NCBI GenBank assembly: GCA_029204225.1
Contig: CM055102.1
Span: 35,766,585-35,830,584 of the forward strand
Length of the DNA stretch: 64,000 bases
Source of the DNA: Diphasiastrum complanatum
Taxonomy: Eukaryota; Streptophyta; Lycopodiopsida; Lycopodiales; Lycopodiaceae
Direction: 5' to 3'
Positions 9,984-20,793 of the stretch are shown piece by piece. The first letter of the stretch is position 1, and each line of letters begins with the position of its first letter. The notes under the pieces were generated by a model. That model saw only the letters and a list, made by a program, of their open reading frames with translations, was not told where the DNA came from and did no database searches. Position numbers and translations under genes: made by a program.

Positions 9984-10062
9984 ATGGCGAGGACTAAACA
10001 AACCGCGCGTCCACAATCTACTGTCCCCGACTGTTGGTCAACCTACATCATCCTTTCATTCT
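9984..10062 (+). CDS. H3-tail first exon of gene 1
   Basis: ATG at 9984 follows a short TTTAAAAGG stretch. Nine residues are those of H3 itself, including the positions equivalent to R2, T3, K4 and R8; after that the sequence departs from H3 (PQSTVPD). The frame is cut by the transposon end at 10063. The exact H3 tail on such a divergent core suggests selection for tail mimicry or recent capture. Confidence 0.7.
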
Positions 10063-10665
10063 CATTAGGGAAAATTTGGGCTCAAAATGGGCCCTTTAAG
10101 AAATTTGACTTTAGAGAGAGGTTAGGTAGAGAGAGAATGGAAACCGGTACCATTTGGTTGCCGTTTTTTGAGTTTCCGATACTGCCCGCATTCTAACTAC
10201 TGTGGTTAAAAGTAGCTCTAACTTCAGGCATTAATTAGTTAAGCGTGCTTGTAATAACAACCATAGATTGTTCATATAATCCGGAGCTGTAAACATCCAC
10301 CAATAATAATATTACAGCATGGTACCTGCACCTAAAAGTAATGAATGGTCTATCAGTAAAAACTAATGGCCATCGAATTCTGTACCTAGAGATATGATAC
10401 ATTCACGGAAACTTATGAGGGCAATCATTTCTGAAACTGTGCTCTACATAAGCACTAACATGACAATAAAGAAAACTTTACATTTGAATTTCACGCTCGA
10501 ATATTGGTTCAGCACGCGCACAAATCATTCGGATATCCTTCAGTCATGGCGGGTCACGTGGCGTGACCCTTGGCCTAGGAGGTGGTGGTGGAGGACGAGG
10601 TGTTGGTGGATTTCCGTGGTGGCCTCCTTGCATTGGGACACCTATGTGTTGTTTGCTTCGTGCGA

Positions 10666-11676
10666 GCCATTCGCGGACCCAATATCGATCAGCGCGCGCG
10701 TAGCAAGTCAGCAGCTGCAGAATGTAGGTTGGGTGTGCCGAACCAATATCAGACAAAAAAGTCGGAAACTAGGCTATATCGGATGGGCGCGTGGGAGTCC
10801 GAAATAGGAATATCACGATTGGGTCGGGAGAGCTGAACTGATATTGAAAAATGGTAACTTTTGAAAGACAGCTCGGATTGAGACGATTATAACGCTATTG
10901 GAAAGCCCTCGATGAGAGCTTTTCAATGGCACCAAAGATGACCTTGTTCTGAGCTACGGTTAAAGAGATATTCTCAGTCAAAGTTTTGGGCGGTAAAATA
11001 GTCAACGGTCATTCTAATATTGGATCGGCGCGCGGTTGACCAGTTTGACCCGATCAAACTCTAAGGGCGCGCGCCGATCTGATATTAGGGTTTTCAATTT
11101 TTTTTTTTAAAAGAGCTCGACGAGAGCTATAATTGTGACTGCCTATAACTTTTGAACCGTAACTCGAAATTCGGTCATTCTGGTGCCGTTGCGAAGCTCT
11201 CGTCGAGCACTTTTCAAGAAAAAAAAATATTGAAAACCCTTATATCGGATAGGCGTGGGTCCTTAGGGTTTGACCGGGTCAAACTGGTCAACCGCGTGCC
11301 GATCCGATATTAGGTTGACCATTGACTGTTTTACCGCCCAGAACTTTGACTGAAAATATCTCTTTAACCGTAGCTCGGAACTAGGTCACCTGGGGTGCCA
11401 TTGAAAAGCTCTCGTCGAGGGCTTTCTAATGGCATTGTAATCGTCTCAATCCGAGTTGTCTTTCAAAAGTTACCGTTCTTTGTTTTACAACAGACAATAT
11501 CGGTTTAGTGCACCTGACACAATCATGGTATTCTTGTTCCAGACTCCCACACACCCATTCGATATAGCCTAGTTTCCGACTTTTTTGTCTGATATCAGTT
11601 CAACGCGCCCGACCTACATTCTGTAGCTACTGACTTTCTACGCGCGCGCTGATCCGATACTGGGTTTGTGAATGGC
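10666..11676. repeat. Giant imperfect inverted repeat (hairpin)
   Basis: The left arm 10666-11128 and right arm 11195-11676 are reverse complements with scattered mismatches; a 66 bp spacer separates them. Example pairs: CAGACAAAAAAGTCGGAAAC (left, 10750) with GTTTCCGACTTTTTTGTCTG (right, 11570), and GAGCTCGACGAGAGCT (inner left) with AGCTCTCGTCGAGCAC (inner right). A transcript would fold into a dsRNA stem of nearly 470 bp. Such fold-backs are typical small-RNA sources in plants; transcription here is not shown. Confidence 0.9.
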
Positions 11677-12008
11677 CTTTGGTACTAAATGAAAACTAAA
11701 TGAAATATTCTAATTTTCAAAGGGCATATTCTAGATTCTCCCTTTGGCGTGGAGGCAACCGCTTCTAATCTACAAAGATTTCAAAGTGTGTGATCGTCCA
11801 AAAAACAAAGATCAGCATGGGAAAAGTATGAAGACTCGGATTCAATCCAAAAATTTAACACAACGAACAATGGCCTATACTCACTTGCGCATTGATTCGC
11901 TATCGACTGCCGACTTTCATACTCGGGTTATCGGTTCGGCGCGCGCCTCCTACACTACCTCACTGTTGATCTATACACATGTGCGCTGATCCAATACTAG
12001 GACATCGC

Positions 12009-12083
12009 ATGGCCCGGACCAAACAAACTGCTCTGGCCCGCATCAATGGTTCCCCTTGGTCTCCGATTGCGTGTCGTCATTAG
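12009..12083 (+). CDS. Second H3-tail start inside the insertion
   Basis: ATG at 12009 reads MARTKQTAL then ARINGSPWSP and stops at 12081. It is preceded by the same kind of motif context (GCGCTGATCCAATACTAGG) as the other H3 start. It lies about 400 bp upstream of the H3 core at 12480. It might be the remnant of another cassette's gene 1, or an alternative first exon; splicing to the core is speculation. Confidence 0.5.
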   Translation: MARTKQTALARINGSPWSPIACRH

Positions 12084-14274
12084 TCCAAAATATCTCTATG
12101 GAAGTTGAGTATGATTGAGAACAAAGAGAATGAGAGGTATACCTAAGAATGACAAGAAGTTCCTAAACTACAGGGATTAGTTAACTACAGTTTATAACTA
12201 TTTACGTCAAATCAACCTCGAGTGTACAAATACGGGCAACAAAAGAGTATTCGAGTATTATTTGTGGTCCAATCACAATCGTTTGTACTGCCCGGCGGGA
12301 TTTTTAAAAATCACCAAAATTTGGCCGGGAAAGGCAAAAGCAATTTCTGTCTGTCCACCACTGTTACAGTTCATCACAGATGGACACCGTTGATTGGGCC
12401 ACTTAAGCGTTGAAAGCGTGCGAAGTAAAAAAAAACATCTTGACAAAGGGCCCATTTTGAGTTCTAATATCCCCTAATGGCAGCTACTAGACCTCGTGTT
12501 AGGGGAATAGGCAGAAAACCCTGACCATGGCTCAGAGATATCAGGAGGTTACAAAAGTCCACCAACCTGCTGATACCGAAAGCTCACTTCAACAGGATAG
12601 TGAGGGATGTGATGAGATCTTTGTCCGTGGATGTGAGATGGTGTGTGACGGCCATAGAAGCTTTGCATACAGCCTATGAAGATTATCAGATTAAATTTTT
12701 TGAGGACACTATGCTTGTTGTTGTACATGCAAAGCGGTTGACTATCATGCCCAAAGATATGGAGCTTGTGTTCAGGTTGAGGAATCAATACGAGCAGGTG
12801 TTCACGGCACCTCCACCTCCCCGACCCGCTCCCAGGGTTAGACCCCCTTATCAGAGGAAAAGAAAGCAGTCAAGGCCAATGAAGTCAAGAATCAAGGCCA
12901 AAAAAGACCAAATCAAGCCAGTGGAAGACCAGCCAACTCATGATCAAGCTGGGTCATCTAGGGTGGAAGTTGAAGACTCCCCCTCTCCTCCACCTCCGTC
13001 TAAAAGAAGATTAGTACTATCAGATGAGACCGAGCAGATGATAGGCCAGACCCAATTAATTATTGATACACTAAAAGTTCAAGAGGGTCTTCATGTCACT
13101 CTTGGTCTAAATTTTTTACTAGATTACTCTTTGGATAGTGACCAGTCTTTGGATGTGTCTAGACGCACCACAGAGGATCTGGATAGATACATCACAAAAT
13201 CAATTGCTCTCTTTCCTGAAAGCCCTTCTCAATCAATAGGAACTGTATATAAGAAATTAGTTATTCAATCTCCGGTCGATCCCATGCTAACATTTTTTGA
13301 TTCTGAACGATATATATTTTTTGACAGGTACATAGCTAAACAAATAGATAAATTAGGTGGTCACTTTATATTTAATATATATTCGGCCTCATATATGAAT
13401 TATTTAAATTCTGCTATCTGTAAGGAACTAATGAATAAGTCTTCGGACCTCACAGACCCAATTGTTGAAGCTGGACTCCATTATTGGGTTCAATTGTACA
13501 AAAGCGACAGTGTTCCAAGTGTTTTTGTTCTTACTCAATTTTTTTGTCACTTGCTTAAGGACGAGCAATCAGTTTCATCATGTTTACGACCCATGCCAAG
13601 CGATACCGAAATTTTTGTTGTACCATATTGTCAAAAGTATGTATTTGGATTGTATGTATTGTTTTATTGTATGCTTTATTTATATTTTTTTCATTTACAT
13701 ATCGTTGACTATTTGGTTGTTTGCAGTCATCACTTGTTTGTACATATTATATCACTAAGAGTGGATGAAGCTGGTTTGTGCAATCCAAGGGTGCTGAGAA
13801 TGAACTCTTTGAGATCAACATACCTCAATGTCGACGTTGAGATGTAAAAAAGCATGATCATATATTTTCCAACAAAGGCCCTTTGTATAGCAAAGCACAT
13901 AGGAGATAATAGACGCATAGGTAACCAATTTTTCGATTACTTTTTTCGTGATGCAAATTGCCATATAAAAAATGTGAAAAAATATCAGTCCTCTCAACAA
14001 GTTGACTCATTCAGCTGTGGCTGGTATGCCATTAAAAGTGTAAAGTGCTTTATGGAGTGGTTCATCAGCCAAGGTGAAAATGTCGATATACGTCAGGTTA
14101 TTTGAGTTTGGATGTATACTGATTTTATTTATATGATTTTTTATTTTAGTGTATTCGTCTAACTTGTTTATTGTTGATGATTTGTAGTTAACCTGTCCAA
14201 AATTCACACAAAATGACATATTTGAATTTCGACAAGAGATGATTAAGATTTCCTCACTAATGCAACATCGGTGA

Positions 14275-14670
14275 CAATGGAACAAGAAGCTGGGGAGCTT
14301 GCACTTGAAAGAGCTGATGGAAAAGAAATTTATATAGAGAAATAGATAGATGGTCTTATTGAAAGGCCAATACAAAAATATGTACTTCAAAAATTCACAT
14401 TCAGTGTGTACAAATGATGACTCTTTTGAGTCTTTTGATATTCGATTGTTGTTGTTTCCATCATTTGATATTCTCTTGTTGCTATTTCCATCTTTAGAAA
14501 GATGTGATTGTATATTGTACATCCTTCATTACACTTTCTTTAAACTTGCACATGAAAACAATGGAATTACATTTTCAATAAACAATGTGGGTTAATCTAA
14601 AAGGAGCCAAAACTAAAATTTAACAAGGAAAGTTAAGCTCACCAATATTGTAGATTTACTGATCCAAGCT
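14275..14670. other. Convergent 3' ends of genes 1 and 2
   Basis: AT-rich spacer of about 400 bp between the stop codons of two convergent genes. No further coding evidence; it probably holds both polyadenylation regions. Confidence 0.5.
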
Positions 14671-16031
14671 TTATTTTGTTTCGACAATTTCTATGCTTGA
14701 TAATAAATCTTTGCATGGGATATGATCTTCTTGCCTTGCTCTGATCTGCAATAACATTGCAAATGGTCTATCAATAAGTCATTGTTAATAAATAACAAAA
14801 TTAGCAAGTACATAACAAACTACTCAATACAAAAACGTACCATTCTTCCATTTACTCGAAAACCATAGTTTTGAGGGATGTCAAATTGGAGCATTGTAAG
14901 TTCCGATCGTATATATTTTAGACTCAAGTCCTCCTCCACTTCAATTGTCGCAATAACAACCCCATTTTGCTTCACCTCTATTTGCATTTGCTCACAATGG
15001 TTCATTGTTTAGTCTTGATCTAATGCCTTCCATTCATTAATAACTCTAATCCATCTTCTATAATAAAACATAAAAGAAAGCATTTGTTTTTCTATATGAT
15101 ATCGAAATATCATGGATGATTTGTTAGCTCTACATTGAATGTTGCCATCAGTTTCCACATCCCAATGATCATCAAAGAGTTCTGATATCATTTCATCAGT
15201 TAAATCTTTAACATTGAACATTGTAGCTGTTTTACGAACATTACATCTAGCAAAAAAATCTACAAAAATTGCAAATGGTAAATACCAGTATAATCTATTG
15301 GTTTTTAAACTTGTGCTACATTTCATGCAGTTTTGAATGTCCATAAAAAACTTCGATCTAAAACTTTCTACTATTTAGAATCGGGGGGAACCCTTCCTCA
15401 CTCAAAAAATGTGGTAGAGGTAGAGTTTCTAGTTTGCCATTCAAACCATTTTTGCATGGTATGTAAAGAGAATCGTAAAAAAAAATGCCAGAATCCAAAA
15501 GTAACTTTAAAGGACGATGCTTATACCGGAGTAAACTGATATCAGAATGAATGACGTCTATGATGCTTGCAAGTGATTGTATTGGTTGCCATTCGCTTAT
15601 GATCGATGGATACAAGTCTACAAAAGACAATATTCTATTTTAACACAAATATATCACAATAATGAATGTGGATAATTAACATAGAAAAATCAGCATAAGT
15701 TGCATCACATACAATTGCATTTGAGTCTATTTACGAGATTGACATCCACCACCATAACTTCATTGTGCATATACACATATTGAATCAAGACTTCTGAAAT
15801 GGATTGACCTCCCTTTGAAACTTTGAACTCTAAAATTCTTCCTTTCCAAATGTTTCTGTAATCCATATTTGATCTCTTTCTTTTGAGGAATGCACCTTTT
15901 GATGAGAGATGCATCACAACCCATTGAAACTTTCTGTTTGTGTATGGTATCCATAACCCTTCTAAATCTCTTTTATTACAGACAGTGACCGAATTAATCG
16001 CACTACGTGGTCTTCGATTGCAAGCGGCCAT
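14671..16031 (-). pseudogene. Cassette gene 2, copy 1 (unknown, ubiquitin-like end)
   Basis: Three exons on the minus strand: 15713-16031, 14841-15617 and 14671-14745, with GT-AG introns at the same positions as copy 2. It starts MAACNRRPRSAINSV. Regions shared with copy 2: WKGRILEFK, GGQSISEVLIQ, CN-YLYPSIISEW, IIDVIHSDI, SSMIFRYHIEKQMLSF, and the end MQIEVKQNG, YGFRVNGRM, RARQEDH. A frame disruption near 15375 and an in-frame TAA near 15006 break it. Function unknown; see the intact copy at 32077-33441. Confidence 0.65.
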
Positions 16032-16144
16032 TGCACATGCATAATAGTGCAAGATACAAAACGATTGATAATGTACATGCAAGATACAAAATGATTGATA
16101 ATGTACAAAACGATTGATAACTTCAGTTAGTTGAACCATCCATG

Positions 16145-16420
16145 CAAGTTAGTTAAACTTCAGTTAGTTAAACTCGGGCAGTCTTTTGCCGACAGATAAC
16201 AATATATTATCCAATCACATGTCTAGACTTTGCCCGGTGGGAGTTTTGAACTGGCTAAAAATATGCTCGAGAAATTCTAAAAAAAAATTGTCCGACAAAC
16301 ACCGTTACGGTCCTGCACACATGTAAAAATATTATTGGGACATGTGGACGTCGAATAGTTGATAAGTAAAAAAAAAAATCTTTACAAAGGGCCCTTATAG
16401 CGCTTGGACCTCCCCTAATG
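16145..16420. repeat. Terminal region of cassette copy 1
   Basis: Read inward from 16420 on the minus strand: CATTAGGGGAGGTCCAAGCG, then AAGGGCCCTTTGTAAAGA, then a T run. This matches the right end of the 2.4 kb insertion and the end of copy 2 (AGACCCTTTGTAAAGA). It lies about 390 bp upstream of the gene 2 start, as in copy 2 once element B is removed. Confidence 0.7.
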
Positions 16421-16556
16421 TCAATCTATGCTCTGAGTTTCCAAGTTCAGTAGCACACACATTCATAACTCAACTTTTAGAAAGTCTATCTTCCATTTTT
16501 CCAAATCGAGATTCCCATGAAAAGACAAGGGCAATTTGCATATATTATGTCTCCAT

Positions 16557-17390
<834 letters not shown>

Positions 17391-19915
17391 GAGTGGTATC
17401 CGAGTCTTTGTTCCAAACCATTATTAGTATTCGAAACTGTTTACTGTACTTAGATCATTCATCATTCAACGGTGATGACTTCCACATGTGGAAGTTCAAA
17501 ATGAAGATGATACTCATAGAAAAAGAACTCTGGGGATACGTCAATGGTTCAATAGCCAAGCCTGCTGAACCTGACATGGTAACCTTTTGGGAAGATAAGG
17601 ATAACAAAGTTTTTGCCATTGTATCTCTGAATCTTACAAATTCACAAATAGCTCATGTAGCTAATTGTTCCAGCTCCAAAGAGGCATGGGACATTCTTGC
17701 TGGTATATACAAGACAACCTATGTATCGACTCGTCTCTTCTTGAGAAAGAAGTTCATGTTGTTTAGATGAGTGAAGGGACCTCAATCACTGATCATCTAA
17801 ACGAATTCAAACAGCTACTCAATCAATTAGTTGCAGTAGGTTCGCCAGTATCAGACAAAAATGCCAACATGTCTCTTCTGTCCAGTCTTCCTCCCTCTTA
17901 CAACAATCTAATATTGCTACTTAGCAATGCTTCTGACCTGCCTCTGCAAAAGGTGATAGCAAGTTTATTGCAGGAAGAAGTAAGAAGGAAAAGCCTATTC
18001 ACGTCAAATTCGAAGACAGTCGCTCTCTATTCGAATAAGCAACAGCTCTCGAACTCAAGGATGTACTTTACGTACCCAAACTGACCAAAAATTTATTGTC
18101 AATCAGCAAGTTCACTGATCAGGACTGTAGAGCCTTGCTCAATTCAAAGCAATGTACCATTTTGGACAAGAACGATAAAGAAATCCTCGCTGCAAACAGA
18201 GAAGGTAATTGGTACATATACTGGGTCACGAATATGCACTTTTTACTAATGTGAGTACTTCAAATGCCCAACTATGGCATCGAAGATTAGGACATCTAAA
18301 CATGAGTTCAATTTTGTATGTGCATCACAATAGCATGGTCAAGGATTTAAACATTATTGCTACCTCCACTGACATTTGACATGTCTGTGAGATGTGCCTT
18401 CTAGGAAAACAGCCTAGATCAAGATTCCCAAAGGGACAAGCCACTAGAGCTAAGTCCGTTCTAAAATTGATACATAGTGATCTGTGTGGCCCTATGAGTG
18501 CTCCCTCTCTGGGTTCAGCACTATATTATTCAAGATTTACTAGCATTATGCTCATTAAGAACAAGTCTGAGGCATTCAACTGTTTCAAAGACTTCAAATA
18601 GTTTGTTGAGACACAGACTGGTCAACGACTCAAGACCCTTCATACAGACAGCAATGGAAATTTTATGCCAAACGAAATGTTCGACTATCTAGCATCATTC
18701 GAGATTCATCATCAGTTCACCACCAGCTACACACCACAACAGAATGGAGTAGCCGAAAGGAAGAACCGAACATTGCTAAATGCAACACGATCAATGATGT
18801 CAAATGCTCAGCTCATCAAGAACTTTTGGGTTGAAGCTGTTTCAACAGCTTGCTATTTGCAGAACTATTTGAGTACCAAAGCAGTCAACTCAAAGACTCC
18901 TTTCGAAGTTTTCTGTGGCTACAAACCAAGTGTAGGACACCTTTGAGTGTTTGGTTGTCTTTGTTATGTATACATTTTCTCATATCTGAGAAAGAAGCTT
19001 GATCTTGTCAGCTGCAGGAGTATCTTCATTGGATACTTGACATCACACAAAGCATATCGAATTTTTGATGTCAAGTCAAGTCGAATCTCAATTAGTCGAG
19101 ATGTCATCTTCCTCGAAGACAAATTCTTTGACTTCAAGCAAAAGTAACCAATGCAAGAGTTCATTCCCACAACTCCCATCACCATCGACAGGCCTCGACC
19201 TGCGACTGTTCCAACGAAGATCAAAGATACCCCTATTACACAGCAAGGAGAATCATCATCTCAGCAACCGACTATTATTCGAAAATCTGTTCGACAACGA
19301 CAAAAACCTGATTGTTTTACCCCTCATGCATTAATCAACAACACTGGACCTACTTCAGTAACAAAAGCATTGTCGAGTTTGAATGCAGAAAACTGGCATT
19401 CTTCCATGCATGCTAAGTGCAATTCATTGATGAAGAACAAGACCTGACATCTTGTCGAAGCTCCTACAAATGCAAAGATCATCGACACAAAGTGGATCTT
19501 TAAGTTGAAGCTCAATCCAGATGGTTCAATAGCCAGATGGAAGCTCAACAAGTCATCAAAGGTTACGAACAAACCTATGGGATTGACTACACTGAGAGAT
19601 ACAATCCAGTCGTAAGACTTTAGTCAATTTGAACTTTATTCGCTTTTGCAGTTGTCGAAGATCTGGAAGTTCACCAGATGGATGCTTAGACAGCCTTTCT
19701 AAACAGATATATACAAGAAGACATCTATATCTATCAACCTGAAGGTTATGTCTTTCAAGGCCAAAAACACAAAATATGTAAGCTACAGAAAGCTCTCTAT
19801 GGGCTAAAGCAAGCTCCAAGGGCCTGGTTTGATAGAATCAATCAATTCTTGTTGTAGCATGACTTCATCCCGAACTCTACTAACTCTAATGTTTATCTCA
19901 AACACAGAGGCTCAA
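17391..19915 (+). pseudogene. Copia D gag-pol remnant
   Basis: Gag (UBN2-type) begins near 17450 (DDFHMWKFKMKMILIEKELW), with a stop before MSEGTSITDHLNEFKQLL. The zinc knuckle and protease are deleted (jump near 18050 to KNLLSISKFTDQD). Pre-integrase (LWHRRLGHLN-like) and integrase follow (HSDLCGPM, TYTPQQNGVAERKNRTL), then the integrase C-terminus (FGCLCYVY, ISRDVIF). RT begins near 19480 (KWIFKLKLNPDGS, LKQAPRAWFDRINQF) and breaks off at about 19915. Many stops and frameshifts are present. It is plainly dead, and its 3' half is replaced by sequence belonging to the flank of Copia C. Confidence 0.85.
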
Positions 19916-20300
19916 GCTGTCAAGCTCTTCCTGATCTTCCTACTAACACCCGTCCAAAACATGCACTGATCGTCACAAATTTCCAACCTCTCTGATTCCC
20001 TACAAACACAAGCATCAAACACAGACACACAGTGGAGCTGGCTGCGTCATCTCCTCCCAGCCTTTGCTACATAGATTCACTTATCCAAAATCCTCAAGCA
20101 CCCCTTAACCCTAACCCTTCCTAAATCTCGACACATGGCCAACTCCATGCACAATCGACACTTGCCACTTGGCAGTACTCTGATACATAGGCAAGTGAGT
20201 AGGTTGACATGTGTCACTCATCCATTATTGGACCAAATGTCCCAGTGGGCATGTGACACAAAGACCACATCACATCTCAAATCCTTCACAAGATAGTGGA
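19916..20300. other. Junction region between Copia D and Copia C
   Basis: No gene recognised. Contains the 86 bp repeat 20083-20168. On the minus strand GTGATGTGGTCTTTGTGTCACATGCC weakly resembles the start of the Copia C LTR, so a diverged 3' LTR piece may lie here. Confidence 0.35.
20083..20168. repeat. Repeat shared with 38391-38477
   Basis: ATCCAAAATCCTCAAGCACC ... CGACACTTGCC occurs here and at 38391 with only two or three differences. Its origin is unknown; both copies lie at rearrangement junctions. Confidence 0.85.
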
Positions 20301-20339
20301 ATCCCACACTCCGCAAAACTGTTCCTCAAAAATGAAGAT

Positions 20340-20793
20340 CTCTCAATGGACACTACATTTCAGCACTCTTGAGAACCTTAAAAGGTGTCTTTTGAAGTGG
20401 TTTAGTAAGTAGATCAGCTATACATTCATTGCTTGGAACATGCTCCAAAGCAATCTCCTTGGCTTGCACCATTTCACAAAGTGATGGCATATCTCAATGT
20501 GCTTAGATCTTGCATGGAAGATTGGGTTAGATGCAAGGTGTTGGGCTGATATATTGTCATTGTAGATGATTGGTGCCTCCTCTTAATCCATGATCTTTAG
20601 TTCCACCAATAATCTCTTGATCCAAAGTACCTCCTTTCTAGTGGTTGTCAAAGCTTTGTACTCGGCCTCGGTTGAAGATAGAGATATAGTTTCTTGCTTT
20701 TTTGAAAGCCATGAAACCACACCTTCTCCTATGAAAGTTGAATAGGCACTTGTTGATTTCCTATCCCTCTTGTCCCCTGCAAAATCTGAATCA
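20340..20793 (-). pseudogene. RNase H part of Copia C, broken
   Basis: After the stop at 20794 the Copia RNase H continues in another frame: AFSDSDFAGDKRDRKSTSAY, then LSSTEAEYKAL, with a TAA after LLVELKIMD and a further frame change before KHIEICHHF. The catalytic D, E and D of the Ty1/Copia RNase H pattern are visible. Frame disruptions prevent a functional product. Confidence 0.75.

Larger units (their letters stand above)
10063..12479. mobile_element. 2.4 kb insertion with cassette-type ends
   Basis: Left end CATTAGGG...CTCAAAATGGGCCCTTT and right end (inverted) CATTAGGGGA...CTCAAAATGGGCCCTTT form a terminal inverted repeat of about 40 bp. It splits the H3 gene between tail and core. 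It contains a giant inverted repeat (10666-11676), many CGATAT/GATCCGATA words beside GCGCG runs, and a second H3-tail start at 12009. No transposase gene is present, so it is non-autonomous. A target duplication is not evident on either side. Confidence 0.75.
9984..14274 (+). pseudogene. Cassette gene 1, copy 1: histone H3 fold plus C48 protease
   Basis: The first codons at 9984 read MARTKQTAR, identical to the tail of canonical histone H3. After the insertion 10063-12479 the H3 core resumes at 12480 (PWLRDIRRLQKSTNLLIPK, then FFEDTMLVVVHAKR and LTIMPKDMELVFRLR at about 12700-12780). The core has loop 1 of normal H3 length, unlike CENP-A. A proline/basic linker and about 250 residues of unknown sequence follow. 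A C48-like domain comes next: His in QNHHLFVHII after an intron (13637-13726), then QQVDSFSCGWYAI with Gln and Cys at about 14005-14030. The last exon is 14188-14274. The usual catalytic Asp position reads MNSL. In-frame stops at 12522 (TGA) and 13845 (TAA) make this copy a pseudogene unless recoded. A bifunctional histone-deSUMOylase-like product is inference. Confidence 0.75.
8411..16420 (-). mobile_element. H3/C48 cassette, copy 1 (partial, mirror orientation)
   Basis: Contains gene 3 (-), a divergent promoter, gene 1 (+, histone H3 plus C48 protease), gene 2 (-) and a terminal repeat ending CTAATG at 16420. The order is the exact mirror of copy 2 (26051-38395). The gene-4 side is missing: the copy stops against Gypsy sequence near 8400. 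Gene 1 is interrupted by the 2.4 kb insertion 10063-12479. All three genes carry frameshifts or stops, so this copy is not functional as it stands. Assignment as a DNA transposon rests on the shared ends; a transposase is not proven. Confidence 0.7.

Noticed and set aside
10544-10836. Small open frames around 10.5-10.8 kb on both strands
   Set aside because: They fall in GC-rich sequence that includes the start of the giant inverted repeat and have no recognisable protein.
12480-12800. Ordinary host histone H3 or CENP-A gene
   Set aside because: The core is strongly diverged, followed by a long extra protein with a C48 domain, and recurs in a second transposon-like cassette. Loop 1 lacks the CENP-A-type insertion.
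19922-20340. 3' LTR of Copia C
   Set aside because: The weak resemblance to the 5' LTR (GATGTGG...GTCACA.GCC) is too short and no matching end or target duplication is found.
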